Made by a program: the position numbers and the translations under genes. Positions 20,680-31,812 of a stretch of DNA of 64,000 nt are shown piece by piece. Origin of the DNA: Prinsepia uniflora (taxonomy: Eukaryota; Streptophyta; Magnoliopsida; Rosales; Rosaceae); the NCBI GenBank assembly GCA_032719365.1, contig CM064871.1:69241586-69305585 (forward strand). The letters run 5' to 3'. The notes under the pieces are model-generated. The model was not told where the DNA came from. It worked only from the letters and a program-made list of their open reading frames with translations, and did no database searches. Position 1 is the stretch's first letter, and each line of letters opens with the position of its first letter.

Positions 20680-21210
20680 ACTGTGGAGGCCAGAATCGCC
20701 AGTATTTCTTGCACTTGGTGTATCGTGCACCTTGGCATTAATGGCTTTGAATATGCTAGCTTCTAAATAGTTCAACTGATACACTGATTGTCAAGAAATC
20801 TTTTCAAATTGAATAAGAAAATCTGATAGGAATTTGTGACACACATGGATTCTTTCTTTCCTAGCAAGGTAAAAAAAGTTACTTTTGGCATGATGAGATT
20901 AAAGATGTTGTCACTTAGTAACATCAGAACGCTATATTGTTGAAGGCAGGTGAAATGTTTTTGTGTCTGTGTCTGGTATTTAATTTGATCTTAAAAAAAA
21001 ACATTTTCAGTTTCAATGCATCATCCATGCATAGTCGAACTCATCTAAACAATGAGACAGAAAACATAAACACGATATGTAAATAGTAAATAATTCCAAA
21101 TTCAAGATAAGGGTAATTCCATTAGGATAGATTAGAAAAGCAAGACGACTATAGTTTATTCATTCATAAATTATCCCACAATGCAGCTGTGAGTATTAGT
21201 AGTTCTTTAG

Positions 21211-21432
21211 TTACTTGCGCAAGTCTTGGAAATAGGTGGCGGGGTTACTCTCGAAGCTGTCCCTGGAGATTGTGTAATCTCTTTCCGGAGCTTTCATGCT
21301 TCCTCCTCCTCCACCTCCTCCTCCTCCTTTAGCTCCACCTTTTCTTCTGTTAGCTCCACCTCCGGTTGCTGCATTGGAAGACTTGCCCCCTGCTTGGCTA
21401 TTGCTACCATTAGAGCCTTTGCTGCCTCCCAT
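21211..21432 (-). CDS. Small glycine-rich protein, block B
   Basis: The 73-residue product is identical to the block A copy by eye, with the same Gly9 run and ERDYTISRDSFESNP tail. The fold-back element again starts 12 bp upstream of the ATG. Whether it is expressed cannot be told; the duplication copied whatever upstream sequence remained. Confidence 0.55.
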   Translation of the reverse strand: MGGSKGSNGSNSQAGGKSSNAATGGGANRRKGGAKGGGGGGGGGSMKAPERDYTISRDSFESNPATYFQDLRK

Positions 21433-21443
21433 TTTTGTAAGGG

Positions 21444-21620
21444 TAATGTTATTTGGACTCTCTAGATTGACCACATTTAGTGACCATGTTGATGTGGCAA
21501 TCAATGAATGGTCTAATATAAATATAGAATAATTTTATTTATTAAAATAATATTATTCATTGATTACCACATCAACATGGTCACTAAATGTTGTCAATTT
21601 AGAAGGTCCAAATAACATTA
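21444..21620. mobile_element. Fold-back MITE-like element, block B
   Basis: Copy of the 3778-3954 element, with a few arm differences (for example tattattcattgattacc in the right arm). It is duplicated with its block, not independently inserted. Confidence 0.75.
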
Positions 21621-21674
21621 TTCTTTATTATTTTGACTGTTTCTTCATTGAAGTTGCAACCTTTGAATGAATGA

Positions 21675-23156
21675 TATGAATATTTTAATGCATTGGATAA
21701 TGGTGGTGCCTCTCATTCTCAATGCTATTCAATACGGTATTCAAGTGTAACCATTTCCCAACAGTATAACATAATACAAGGGCCTTTTTTCTCCTCAAAG
21801 AATAAATGCTCCGATAATTCAACCTGCAAAAAAATCACAGAAATTACTGCTTAATTCCTATTTTAAAAACTGTAAAACTAAAGCTTAAGTTGGGGACCAA
21901 CCAAATGGAACCAAACAAAACAAGTTGAGAAATCCCATATTGATTGACAAACTTAGAAATATTGGTAAAAAATGTTGTGATAAAATTTTAAAAGAAAATT
22001 GGAAAATAGGTTGTTATACTCCTAGAAAATCTTTTAAAAAGAAAAGATTTGGGTGGAAATCTATAAAAAAAATCAAAAATAAAAAAAAACAATCAAAATT
22101 ATCTAAAAATAAAAGATATGTGAAAAAGAAGAAATTTAAGAAAAATACTTCTAAAAATCCTAAAGGAAATGCAGATGTTTTACCTGTAATGAAAAAGGTC
22201 ATATAGCACCTCAATGCCAAAAAAGGGGAAAAGGATGATTTAAACTCTTGAAAAATAAGAATTAGAAATTCTATACGGAGAAAAAATCTCTGATATAGAA
22301 GAAATTATGTATGAAGTTTCATCTGAAGAAGAAAGTTAAGATGAAGATGAACACGTTTTTATATGAATGTGTTACAAAATTTTGTAGAACAACACAGTTC
22401 AGAAGACGAAAATTAAAATGTAACTTTTAGAAATGTAATGGAAGAAATTGTAGCTTTTCTGAAGACCAACTTGAAAACTTAAAAAAAAAAAAACTAAGAA
22501 TTTAATTAAAAAAGAGGATATTTATAAATTGTCAAAGTTTCAAATGTTTTCTGCTAAAGTATTTGAACAATTTAACGGTAACACCATTGCTAAATATGCT
22601 GAAGAAGGTACAACATAAATTCCTCTGTTTAGTAAAGAAAAAAATTAGAAGATGGAAGAAAAAATATCTTAAAATAAAATATGTTCATATTGGATTAATC
22701 AAAATCCAAATAACAACTTTGTTTAGATAAGTATTGGATACACCAATACTTGCTGTAGTATTCGATACTAAACTAAGTAATCCACTTCAGGCTATTATTG
22801 AAGGAATACAATCCAATTTGGTAAATGAAGTTGTTTGGTTTAGTGTTAAGCCAAATTGTTTCATTTCCATTACAGATGATAATATAGAAAATTCATTCAA
22901 AATTAAGATTCAACTTAAAAACTTAAGTATGCATCATTAATCTCAGGATTTGTCAATTCAGTGGACAACAGTCCATGAATTAATAAAATTTCCAAAAACT
23001 TCAATATAAATAAATAAAAATCTTATAGAAGTTTTTGAACTAAAACCTTATGAAGCTTAAATCCAGCCAAGGTTAATCAATTGGAGAGTTTTAGAAATGC
23101 ATAAACCATGGTTTTTTACAAATTTAGTAGGAGAAACTAGTAACAAAACCTAATTT
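21675..23156 (+). pseudogene. Caulimovirid fragment, block B, first copy
   Basis: Colinear with 4009-5486. The Lys-rich coat-protein segment is open for 93 codons (21925-22206) before a frameshift at the zinc knuckle. The movement-protein-like part lies at about 22660-23140, with an open piece of 68 codons at 22734-22940. Stops elsewhere show it is a relic. Confidence 0.65.
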
Positions 23157-25678
23157 TGACAAGACCCATCCCTATCCCCCTGGGACCACCCAGGGATATG
23201 CCCTGCTCCCGTTTGACAATAACTTCAAAATACCGAAATTACCCTTAACGGGCTTAATGTTTTTCGAATTGAAATAAATGAAGTCAAACATACAAGTTTT
23301 AGAGTTCAACACTGTCAGACCAGGGATAGTACAAATACAAAATACGAACACAAATGTCAGGTTATAAAACGGTGTTCAACCTACCCAACAGGGTGTATAG
23401 GTACGCAACAACGAAATATATGCCTCGGACTATGGGTCCTCCTCCTCTACCTCGTTTGCATGGCCCAGAGGGGTCAATAAAATAATAAAGAGTTTGTGGG
23501 CCGAAAATAAACAATGTTTCCAAAACCAGTTTAATAATATAATAATCATTAGGTTTTGCCCCTCCGTTTTCAAACTTACATGCATTGAGTCAAAACATAG
23601 ATAATCGTAGTAGTATCCCCGATACCTAATGTCAGAACTCGTCCCAATCCCCTCGGGATTAACGAGGGACACTCCTGATCCCATCTGACAAGAGGTGACA
23701 GACTAGGGAAAATTTGAACCTTTAGCCCGACTAGCTTCCAGAGTACGCCAAGATCCGGAGGAGGTATGTGATGTCTCGGTCTCTGCTACAGTCCGCACCG
23801 TATTCAACCTGAATGGCATTGAAAACAGAAGACTGTGAGTGGACGAAAAGTATTAAGTTCATAAAACACATTTGATAAAAGACCTTTATGCCCTTCACTA
23901 AAAAGAATACATGCATAGTAAAACCATTTATCAAACCACATATGTTTCAATAACCAAATCGATAAGGGCCCCTGATGAAAACCAATTACAGAAATTCATA
24001 ACATAGAAAACATATGTGGGAACTCAGCCCAAATCTATTTATCATTCATAAAACACAATTTCGCAAATCCAAGAAATCATTTTTATCATAATTATCATAT
24101 AACTAATCCTGTCACGGTATCTAGAGCTACGCGAGTGCTACTCGGGGTCTCAAAGCCCAAGTCTCCCCAAGGTCCACCCAGGTCAATGTCCGTATATCAA
24201 TGACCCTCCCTGGCGGTTATAATCCATAGCCTTTCCGAGAGTAAGGAACCCAACGGGGGCGACTCCACTCAGTTAGTGCTCCGTGACTACTCCGGAGTCC
24301 ACCCAGGCAAATGACCCCTTCCCAGAGGAGACAATCCATATATAAAGGATGGTATACGAAAAACCTTTTGAAAACATTCTCAAAACCTTTCAAAGGTTCA
24401 AGCCGGTCCCCATAAACCGTTATGAACCATAAATCCATTTATGGGTCCTCGACCCAAAATCACAATCGTAAACCATAACTGGGCCCTAAGCACGATTTTG
24501 TAAACCAAATGGGCCACGTGCCCGATACGTAAGTCAATTGGGCCTCGAGCCTGATACGCAAACGAATTGGGCCTCCAGCCCGATACGTAAACCCACTGGG
24601 CCTTCGGCCTGATGCCTTGTTAAATCAAATGGACTTCAGGTCCGAGAGTTCGTAAATCAAATTGGTCTCGTGCCCGATCCATATTCCCATGTTCGAAATC
24701 GATTCAAGCACCAATTGGGCCTCTGGCCCGAGAACGTAACTAAATGGACTTCGAGTCCGAGGGTTTCCAAAACAAATGGGTCTCGAACCCGAGTTTACCT
24801 TTTCAAATCCAAAACCATTTCATGAAATCATTTCCAAAACTACAAGCACGGATAATCAGTACAAAACCGTAAACCTCGATTTACGTGTACGTGCAAGCAC
24901 GTAAATCGCCTTGAAATGCTTGAAACCATGTAAATCACAATCATCCAAATCATCATCATAGAATCATATCTATAAACCATATAAAACATTTATGCATGCA
25001 TCACAGTTTAGAAATCAAGGTCCACTCACAGACCGTCTTAAGCTGCCGCCTTGATTTGCGTGATGTAAGCCTCACCGGGCTAATCCTCGTCACCGAGACT
25101 CCCAAACCTATCCAAATCAATCTAGAGGGTTACTAACTACCTTATTAACTTCTCATTGAAGTCCCGTAATTTTCTCGAATTTTTAAGTATTTTTAAACTC
25201 GATCCTAAACCTTCGGATGTCCAAAACAATATTTAGACGGTGTCCGATCGACACGAAACCAGTCCCAAAATGTTCGTTACATCGAATAGATTAATTCACA
25301 TGTTGAAGTCAACCCCAACAGACTCCCCATGTGCCATCACGTGCTACCCAAAAGGGTTGCGCGTGAAAAGCCACGCGCCAAACAATGTCATCCCTAACCT
25401 TGGTAGCTCGGCTGGTTCAGACCAGTCCAGACCGGTCCGGTCCAACCGAACCGACTGTCACGGTTCACGACTAATCTCCCCCAATTTTGATCCTTTTCAA
25501 CCCATTTTCATCCCTAAAGGTTCCTCTAATCATTACCTATTTATTTATGCATTCAAATCCATGGAAAACATACAAAATAATACCTCCTCGATCTGCCAAA
25601 ACTCCTTCATTTTTCCACCGCCGTGTTCAGCCTTCTCCGGCCACCCCCAGCCTTAGCTCAGGTCCCAAGTCGACTCCT
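23157..25678 (-). mobile_element. Gypsy LTR pieces (type 1 fragment plus truncated type 2), block B
   Basis: 23157-23629 matches the type 1 fragment and 23630-25678 the truncated type 2 LTR. The inverted-repeat ladder lies at about 24440-24800, including GGACTTCGAGTCC at 24746-24758. In block A this unit reads GGACATCGAGTCT and its pairing is damaged. The break at 25678 is identical to that at 8008. Confidence 0.7.
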
Positions 25679-26306
25679 ATGAATATTTTAATGCATTGGA
25701 TAATGGTGGTGCCTCTCATTCTCAATGCTATTCAATACGGTATTCAAGTGTAACCATTTCCCAACAGCATAACATAATACAAGGGCCTTTTTCTCCTCAA
25801 AGAATAAATGCTCCTATAATTCAACCTGCAAAAAAATCACAGAAATTACTGCTTAATTCCTATTTTAAAAACTGTAAAACTAAAGCTTAAGTTGGGGACC
25901 AACCAAATGGAACCAAAAAAAAACAAGTTGAGAAATCCCATATTGATTGACAAACTTAGAAATATTGGTAAAAAATGTTGTGATACAATTTTAAAAGAAA
26001 ATTGGAAAATGGGTTGTTATACTCCTAGAAAATCTTTTAAAAAGAAAATATTTGGGTGGAAATCTATAAAAAAAATCAAAAATAAAAAAAACAATCAAAA
26101 TTATTTAAAATTAAAAGATATGTGAAAAAGAAGAAATTTAAGAAAAATACTTCTAAAAATCCTAAAAGGAAATGCAGATGTTGTACCTGTAATGAAAAAG
26201 GTCATGTAGCACCTCAATGCCCAAAAAAGGGGAAAAGGGGGAAAAAGATGATTAAAACTCTTGAAAAATAAGAATTAGAAATTCTATACGGAGAAGAAAT
26301 CTCTGA
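25679..26306 (+). pseudogene. Caulimovirid fragment, block B, second copy
   Basis: Colinear with 8009-8636, with an intact zinc-knuckle coding stretch at 26173-26220 and the same cut after ATCTCTGA at 26306. Its basic segment ends at a stop near 26125. Confidence 0.7.
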
Positions 26307-26847
26307 ACATATCAATGATCATTAATTCACGTGATTACAAACATGAAACGAAAATCATGAAAATTATGTCAAATAATTCAATTGAACATATCAATGATCA
26401 TTAATTCATGTGATTACAAACATGAAACGAAAAATCATGAAGATTATGTCAAAGAATTTAATTGAACATATCAATGATCATTAATTCATGTGATTACAAA
26501 CATGAAACGAAAAATCATGAAGATTATGTCAAATAATTCAATTGAACATATCAATGATCATTAATTCATGTGATTACAAACATGAAACGAAAATCATGAA
26601 GATTGTGTCAAATAATTCAATTGAACATATCAATTATCATTAATTCATGTGATTACAAACATGATAATTATTGATTCCAATCAAATTTCGATTTAAAAAA
26701 CCTACTTGATTGGATTTATCCTTCTCTTGAGCAATCACCGATTTGGACACGATCGTGTTGATTGGATTTATCATTCTCTCGTCGTGTTGATTGGATTTAT
26801 CATTCTCTTGAGCAATCACCGATTTGGAGGCGATCATGCTAATAACG
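26307..26847. repeat. 80-bp array and copia leader, block B
   Basis: 26307-26663 is the 80-bp array (about 4.5 units); 26664-26847 is the leader segment next to the LTR. Nearly identical to 8637-9177. Confidence 0.75.
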
Positions 26848-27045
26848 TGTTGTGAAGAATTTAGGAGGGAGTGAATTAGAGAAGGATGTAGAGGAAGAAA
26901 ATGTTCTTCTTGAATAATGAGAGTGTCCTATACAAGACTAATTAACCCACTTATATATGGTTAGAGTTAATATAAGTACAATTACCTATCTACCCATTGT
27001 ACCCATTTACATAAATAGACATATCACTTAATACAATTTATAACA
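26848..27045 (-). repeat. Copia 3' LTR, block B
   Basis: 198 bp, same ends as 9178-9375, followed by the reversed polypurine tract CTCCCCCTTGG at 27046. The copia remnant in this block spans 26848-28570 on the left and 36672-37575 on the right. Confidence 0.85.
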
Positions 27046-27563
27046 CTCCCCCTTGGATATTTCATGTAATGGTGTCGCTGGACTACGCATCTATGTGTTG
27101 CCTCGTTAAAACCTTGTCAGGTGACAAAAACCCTATAGGATAAAAATAACCGTGGTCGAAGAAAAGAGTGCAATGCGCGTGTAAACGATCACATCGGAAT
27201 CTTCTGAGGTAGCTGATGTCGTCTCTTCTGGAATACAGGTAGATAGTCTGCCTTTGAGATAAAATGCATTAGAGTTGCTCTACCAAAAACCTTGCCAGGT
27301 AAACCCAGTGGGAAAAACCCGTGGTCGAAGGGAAAAGATGTGCAAATGCATATGAGCCAAATTATGGCATCTTCAGGATGCATGGTTAGCGGGGTGATCA
27401 TACCAAAATGTGCCTCATTAAAACCTAACCAGGTAAAAAAACCCAATGGGACAAAATAACTCTCGTCGTAGGACAAAAGAGTACACGATGATCATGTGAG
27501 TATACTTCTGGATACTTGGTATACTTCAGGATACTCCCCCTGATCTTGACTCCTCCTGAAAAA

Positions 27564-28316
27564 CTACAGATTAGGGAGATCAGCTAGTCTACGTAAACCA
27601 ATACCTCGCACATGCTGCTGGAATGTGGCCTTTGGTAATGACTTAGTGAACAAGTCTGCATTATTGTCTTGAGATCGTATTGGCTTGATCTCAATCTTCC
27701 GATGTTCTTATTGTTGTTGGTTAAAGAAGAATTTCGGTGCAATATGCTTGGTGTTGTCTTCCTTAATGAAACCGGTCTTCATCTGATCTATGCAGGCAGC
27801 ATTATCTTCGTAGATAACTGTCGGTTCATTATAGGTGGAATTCAGTCCACATGTACTTCGATTATGCCCAATAATAGCTCTTAACCATATGCATTCACGA
27901 ACTGCTTCATGCAGGGCTAAAATCTCTGTACGATTCGAAGACGTAACAACAAGGGTCTGTTTCGTAGACCTCCAAGATATTGCTGTGTTCCCAATGGTAA
28001 AGACATAACCAGATTGGGGACGTGTCTTGTGTGGGTTTGATAGGTAACCTACATCAGCATACCCAACGAGGCGTGCATCATTTCGAGGACCAAGAGGGTT
28101 TGATTCATTCCTCAATGCATATGGATAGAATAAGCCCATCTTCATTGTACCTCTAAGGTATCGAAAGATATCATTTATGCCATTCCAATGGCGGCGTGTT
28201 GGCGTAGAGCTAAATTTAGCTAGCAAATTCACAGCGGATGAAATGTCCGGTCTAGTAAATTGATCCAAGTACAATAGTGCGCCTATTGCACTTAGATATG
28301 GCACTTTTGGTGTCAA
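27564..28316 (-). pseudogene. Copia RT/RNase H, block B, with premature stop
   Basis: Same region as 9894-10646. A CAG-to-TAA-type change at about 27708 (Gln-rich NQQQQEHRK region) ends the open frame after 202 residues, cutting off the last RNase H motif (NHADLFTKSLP equivalent). Other motifs (YADVGYLSNPH, YEDNAACI) remain. Confidence 0.8.
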
Positions 28317-28570
28317 TATGTCTTCGTTGTCATCTGCTGGATGAAACTGGTCCTTTTTAGGATCTAGACTTCAGACGATCATGGGCATGCTTGAAGGTTT
28401 CGCTTTATCCTCATTAAAGCGTCTCAACATCTTCTGGATGTAATTCGATTGATGGACCAAAATTCCATCTGCACGGTGCTCGAGCTACAGGCCGAGACAG
28501 AAGTGTGTTCTCCTAAGATCCTCCATTTCAAATTCTAACTTCAGGTGCTTAGCGGTTTCTTGGATCTCTT
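28317..28570 (-). pseudogene. Copia RT remnant cut by rearrangement
   Basis: Continues RT sequence colinear with 10647-10905 and stops after TGGATCTCTTCAG. The following 27 bases (28571-28597) match neither copia nor the aligned gypsy LTR position and look like junction filler. Confidence 0.65.
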
Positions 28571-28597
28571 CAGGAAAACCAGTAAAAACTTCATGTG

Positions 28598-31500
28598 AAA
28601 ACCAATAAGTTTACCAAATACATTTATAAGACATTTATGCCCTCCAATAAAAACGTATGCATGCCACAAAAACCAGTAACCAAAACGTTTGCTCAACCGA
28701 GCCCTTAGGGCCTTAGCCCAAAAACCGTTAACCAAAAACCAAGTGTGGGAACTCAGCCCAAAACTGTGGAATACCACCACCATACATATTAAAACCATGT
28801 GGGTCACCACCCACGACCATAAATGAACATCAATTCAAAAATCCAAAACCATTTAGGGTCCCCGACACTACATACCATTTCATAACCAATAATCCATTTT
28901 TACCACATAACACATATCCAACCAATAAGCCATTTTATTCATTAATCCATATTTTACCATTACCATCACCAGCATCCCAGATGCTTAGCGTCCCAGACGC
29001 TTGACGTCCCTGACGTCATATCTCACGGTTTCATAAGCTACGCGTGCTGCCCGGGGTCTCTCCGGGTCCATATATCTGACATCCCTGATGTCTGACGTCC
29101 CTGATGTCTGACGTCCCTGACGTCAATCATAGCAATCCTGCTCCCGAGTCATCATACGGTCCGGTTGCTCCGTATAATGACCCCTCGCAGGCAATGCACC
29201 GTGACTTCCCCAGTGTCCCAGACATCTGGAGGAGACCATCATATATCCTTGTATCCAGATGGTATATGGAAAAACAGTTTTATTAAATCCTTTTATCACA
29301 TCATTACCATTGGGCCCTGCCCGAAATTTCCATAAAACCATGTAATTCCATTTAGGGTCCCTGACCCAAAATCACAATTATTAAACATAGGGTCCCTGAC
29401 CCAAAATCACAATTATTAAACATAGGGTCCCTGACCCAAAATCACAATTATTAAATATAGGGTCCCTGACCCGAAATCACATTTATTATCCAACTGGGCC
29501 TCATGCCCGATTTTATGAACCACTGTGCCCACGACCCGATTTGTAAACCAACTGGGCCCGCAGCCCGACTTATAAACCCACTGGGCCCACGGCCCGAGTT
29601 CATAAATCAACTGGGCCCCTGGCACGATAACATAACTCAAATGGGTCTCAGCCCGATTTCATACCAACTGGGCCCCTGGCCCGATTTCATTAACCAACTT
29701 GGCCCCCGGCCCGATTTTCAAATGGACTCCAAGTCCGAAATTTCCAACATAATTGGGCCTCAAGCCCGAGTTCATATTTCGAATTTCAAAACCATCTCAT
29801 CATATTATATCCAAGTCATAAATATGGAAAATCCATGTAAAACCGGAAAACCTCGATTTACGTGCAAGCACGTAAATCGCCTCGAAATACGTGAAACCGT
29901 ACAATTTACCAACAACCAAATCAACATCACACAATCACAACCATAATCCATATAAAACATTTAAGTATGCATAGAATTTATAAAACCAAAGTCCACTCAC
30001 AGACCGTTTTAACGGTATACCTCGATACGCGTGCCACCGGCCCTCCCGGGCCACACCACTATCACCGGCACTCCCAATCCTGTCCAAATCACATTAGAGG
30101 GTCACTAACCTCATCATTAACATCCTATCAAAGTCCCGTAATTTTCCCGAATTTTTACTTATTTTTAAACTTAATTTAAAACCTTCGGATATCCCGAACA
30201 ATATCGAGACGGTGTCCGATCGACACGAAACCAATTCCAAAATGTCCGTCACATCGAATGGATTAAAAGTCATTTTGACCTCACCTCGAGATTCTTGCCC
30301 ACGCGCCGTCACGCGCCGCCATGAGTGGCTGCTCGTGAAACTCACGCGCCTGCTACAGTGTCACCAGCCCAACCCGTTTGTCTGGTAAACGGGTCCAATT
30401 CACCCGCGACACAACCCGGTTCAATGTCCATCAATTCAGCCTTAATTCCTTCAATTAATCATTCAGTTAGTTTCGTTTTAAGTCCAATTACAAGTCTGTA
30501 AACTCAATTACACAAATCCTTACCCAGATTCCCACGATTCGATGATGAACACCAAGAACACTCTGAACACTGTTCATTCATGGAATTCCGTCAATTGCTG
30601 CAGGTTTCATCCAATTGATGCATCCAGAAGCATCAATGGACCATGAGGAACAATTCCCCCACATCAATTGCATCAATCCTGTGCTCAATCGTCACGACTC
30701 AAGCTCGAGCACCGTCACTGTTCAACAATGGAGTTCTGTCAACCACAGCCGTTTTCCTTCAATTGATGAACCCAGAAGCATCGTGGGATCATGAGAAGCA
30801 GTTTCCCCACCTCAATTTCATCCAACGAAGCCTCCAATTCCACGACTCGAGCTCGGAATTTCAGAGGCCTCCTTCCTTCTGTTCTTCCTTAATTCGACCC
30901 CAATTACCTTCGTTCTTGTTGCAGATCGATTCGTATTGATCCCAAAAATCTGAATGTGAGCTCAATTTCGATCCTCACGGCCTAACACTCAGTATTCGAA
31001 TTTCCCTCCTAAACTCAAAAATCCGAAATTCGAGTCTCCCTTCTCTGTCGATCTCTCGTGTTTACCCAACTCAGTTCAACCTCACAAAACCCTCAGTTTC
31101 TCACTCACGAGCTCATCAATGGCAGAGGAATTTAGGTTGGGTAGAAGCTGGGTTTGGTTGTACACGGTTAAGAAAACATAAATGGGATTAATGGAAATTA
31201 AAATGATTAATTAATTAATTAATTAATATTAAAACATCATAATTAGGTCTCCCCCAAAACATGGATTCTAGTTTCAAGGGATGAGTGACACTTGTCACTC
31301 ATCCAGGTGTGTAGGGTCAACGGTCACTATTCATTATTATATTATTATTTTAATCCGAGCCTCGGTTCGTAAATTCGTTTCCTTGACCATAACGTTGTCG
31401 TCGAATCTCCGATTTCGGCATGCCGCCTGTCGTTGGATTCGTATCGACGATACCTACGTAACGGTCCTTGGCCCTCGTCCATCGGACCTCCCGATCAAAA

Positions 31501-31812
31501 AGTCAACATTTGGCCCCAAACATGCCAAATTACCAAAATACCCCTCAACTTCCGAACATCATAACTTTCTCTACGAATGTCGGAATCGAACGTGCCACCT
31601 GTCTATGAACTCGTGACGTCCCGAACTACGTCACGGTCATCGGTCAAAGTCCGTTTGACCGCCCGATCAAAAAGTCAACATTTTGCCGACGACCAGTAGC
31701 AAAACGGTCATTTTGCACAATTTGTCCGATTCCGCCCTACTAACCACTGTTCAACCTCACTAATCGAGATTAGTCACTAAACTAATCCCGGAATTCGGGA
31801 CGGGTCGTTACA
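28598..31812 (-). repeat. G1 3' LTR with inverted-repeat ladder
   Basis: Contains AGCATCCCAGATGCT (28971-28985), AGCGTCCCAGACGCT (28987-29001), TGACGTCCCTGACGTCA (29002-29018), several GGGTCCCTGACCC (first at 29355-29367), GGGCCCACGGCCC (29583-29595) and GGACTCCAAGTCC (29724-29736). It ends GGGTCGTTACA at 31812. The opposite strand of this end, TGTAACGACCCGTCCC, is the standard start of these LTRs. Confidence 0.8.
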
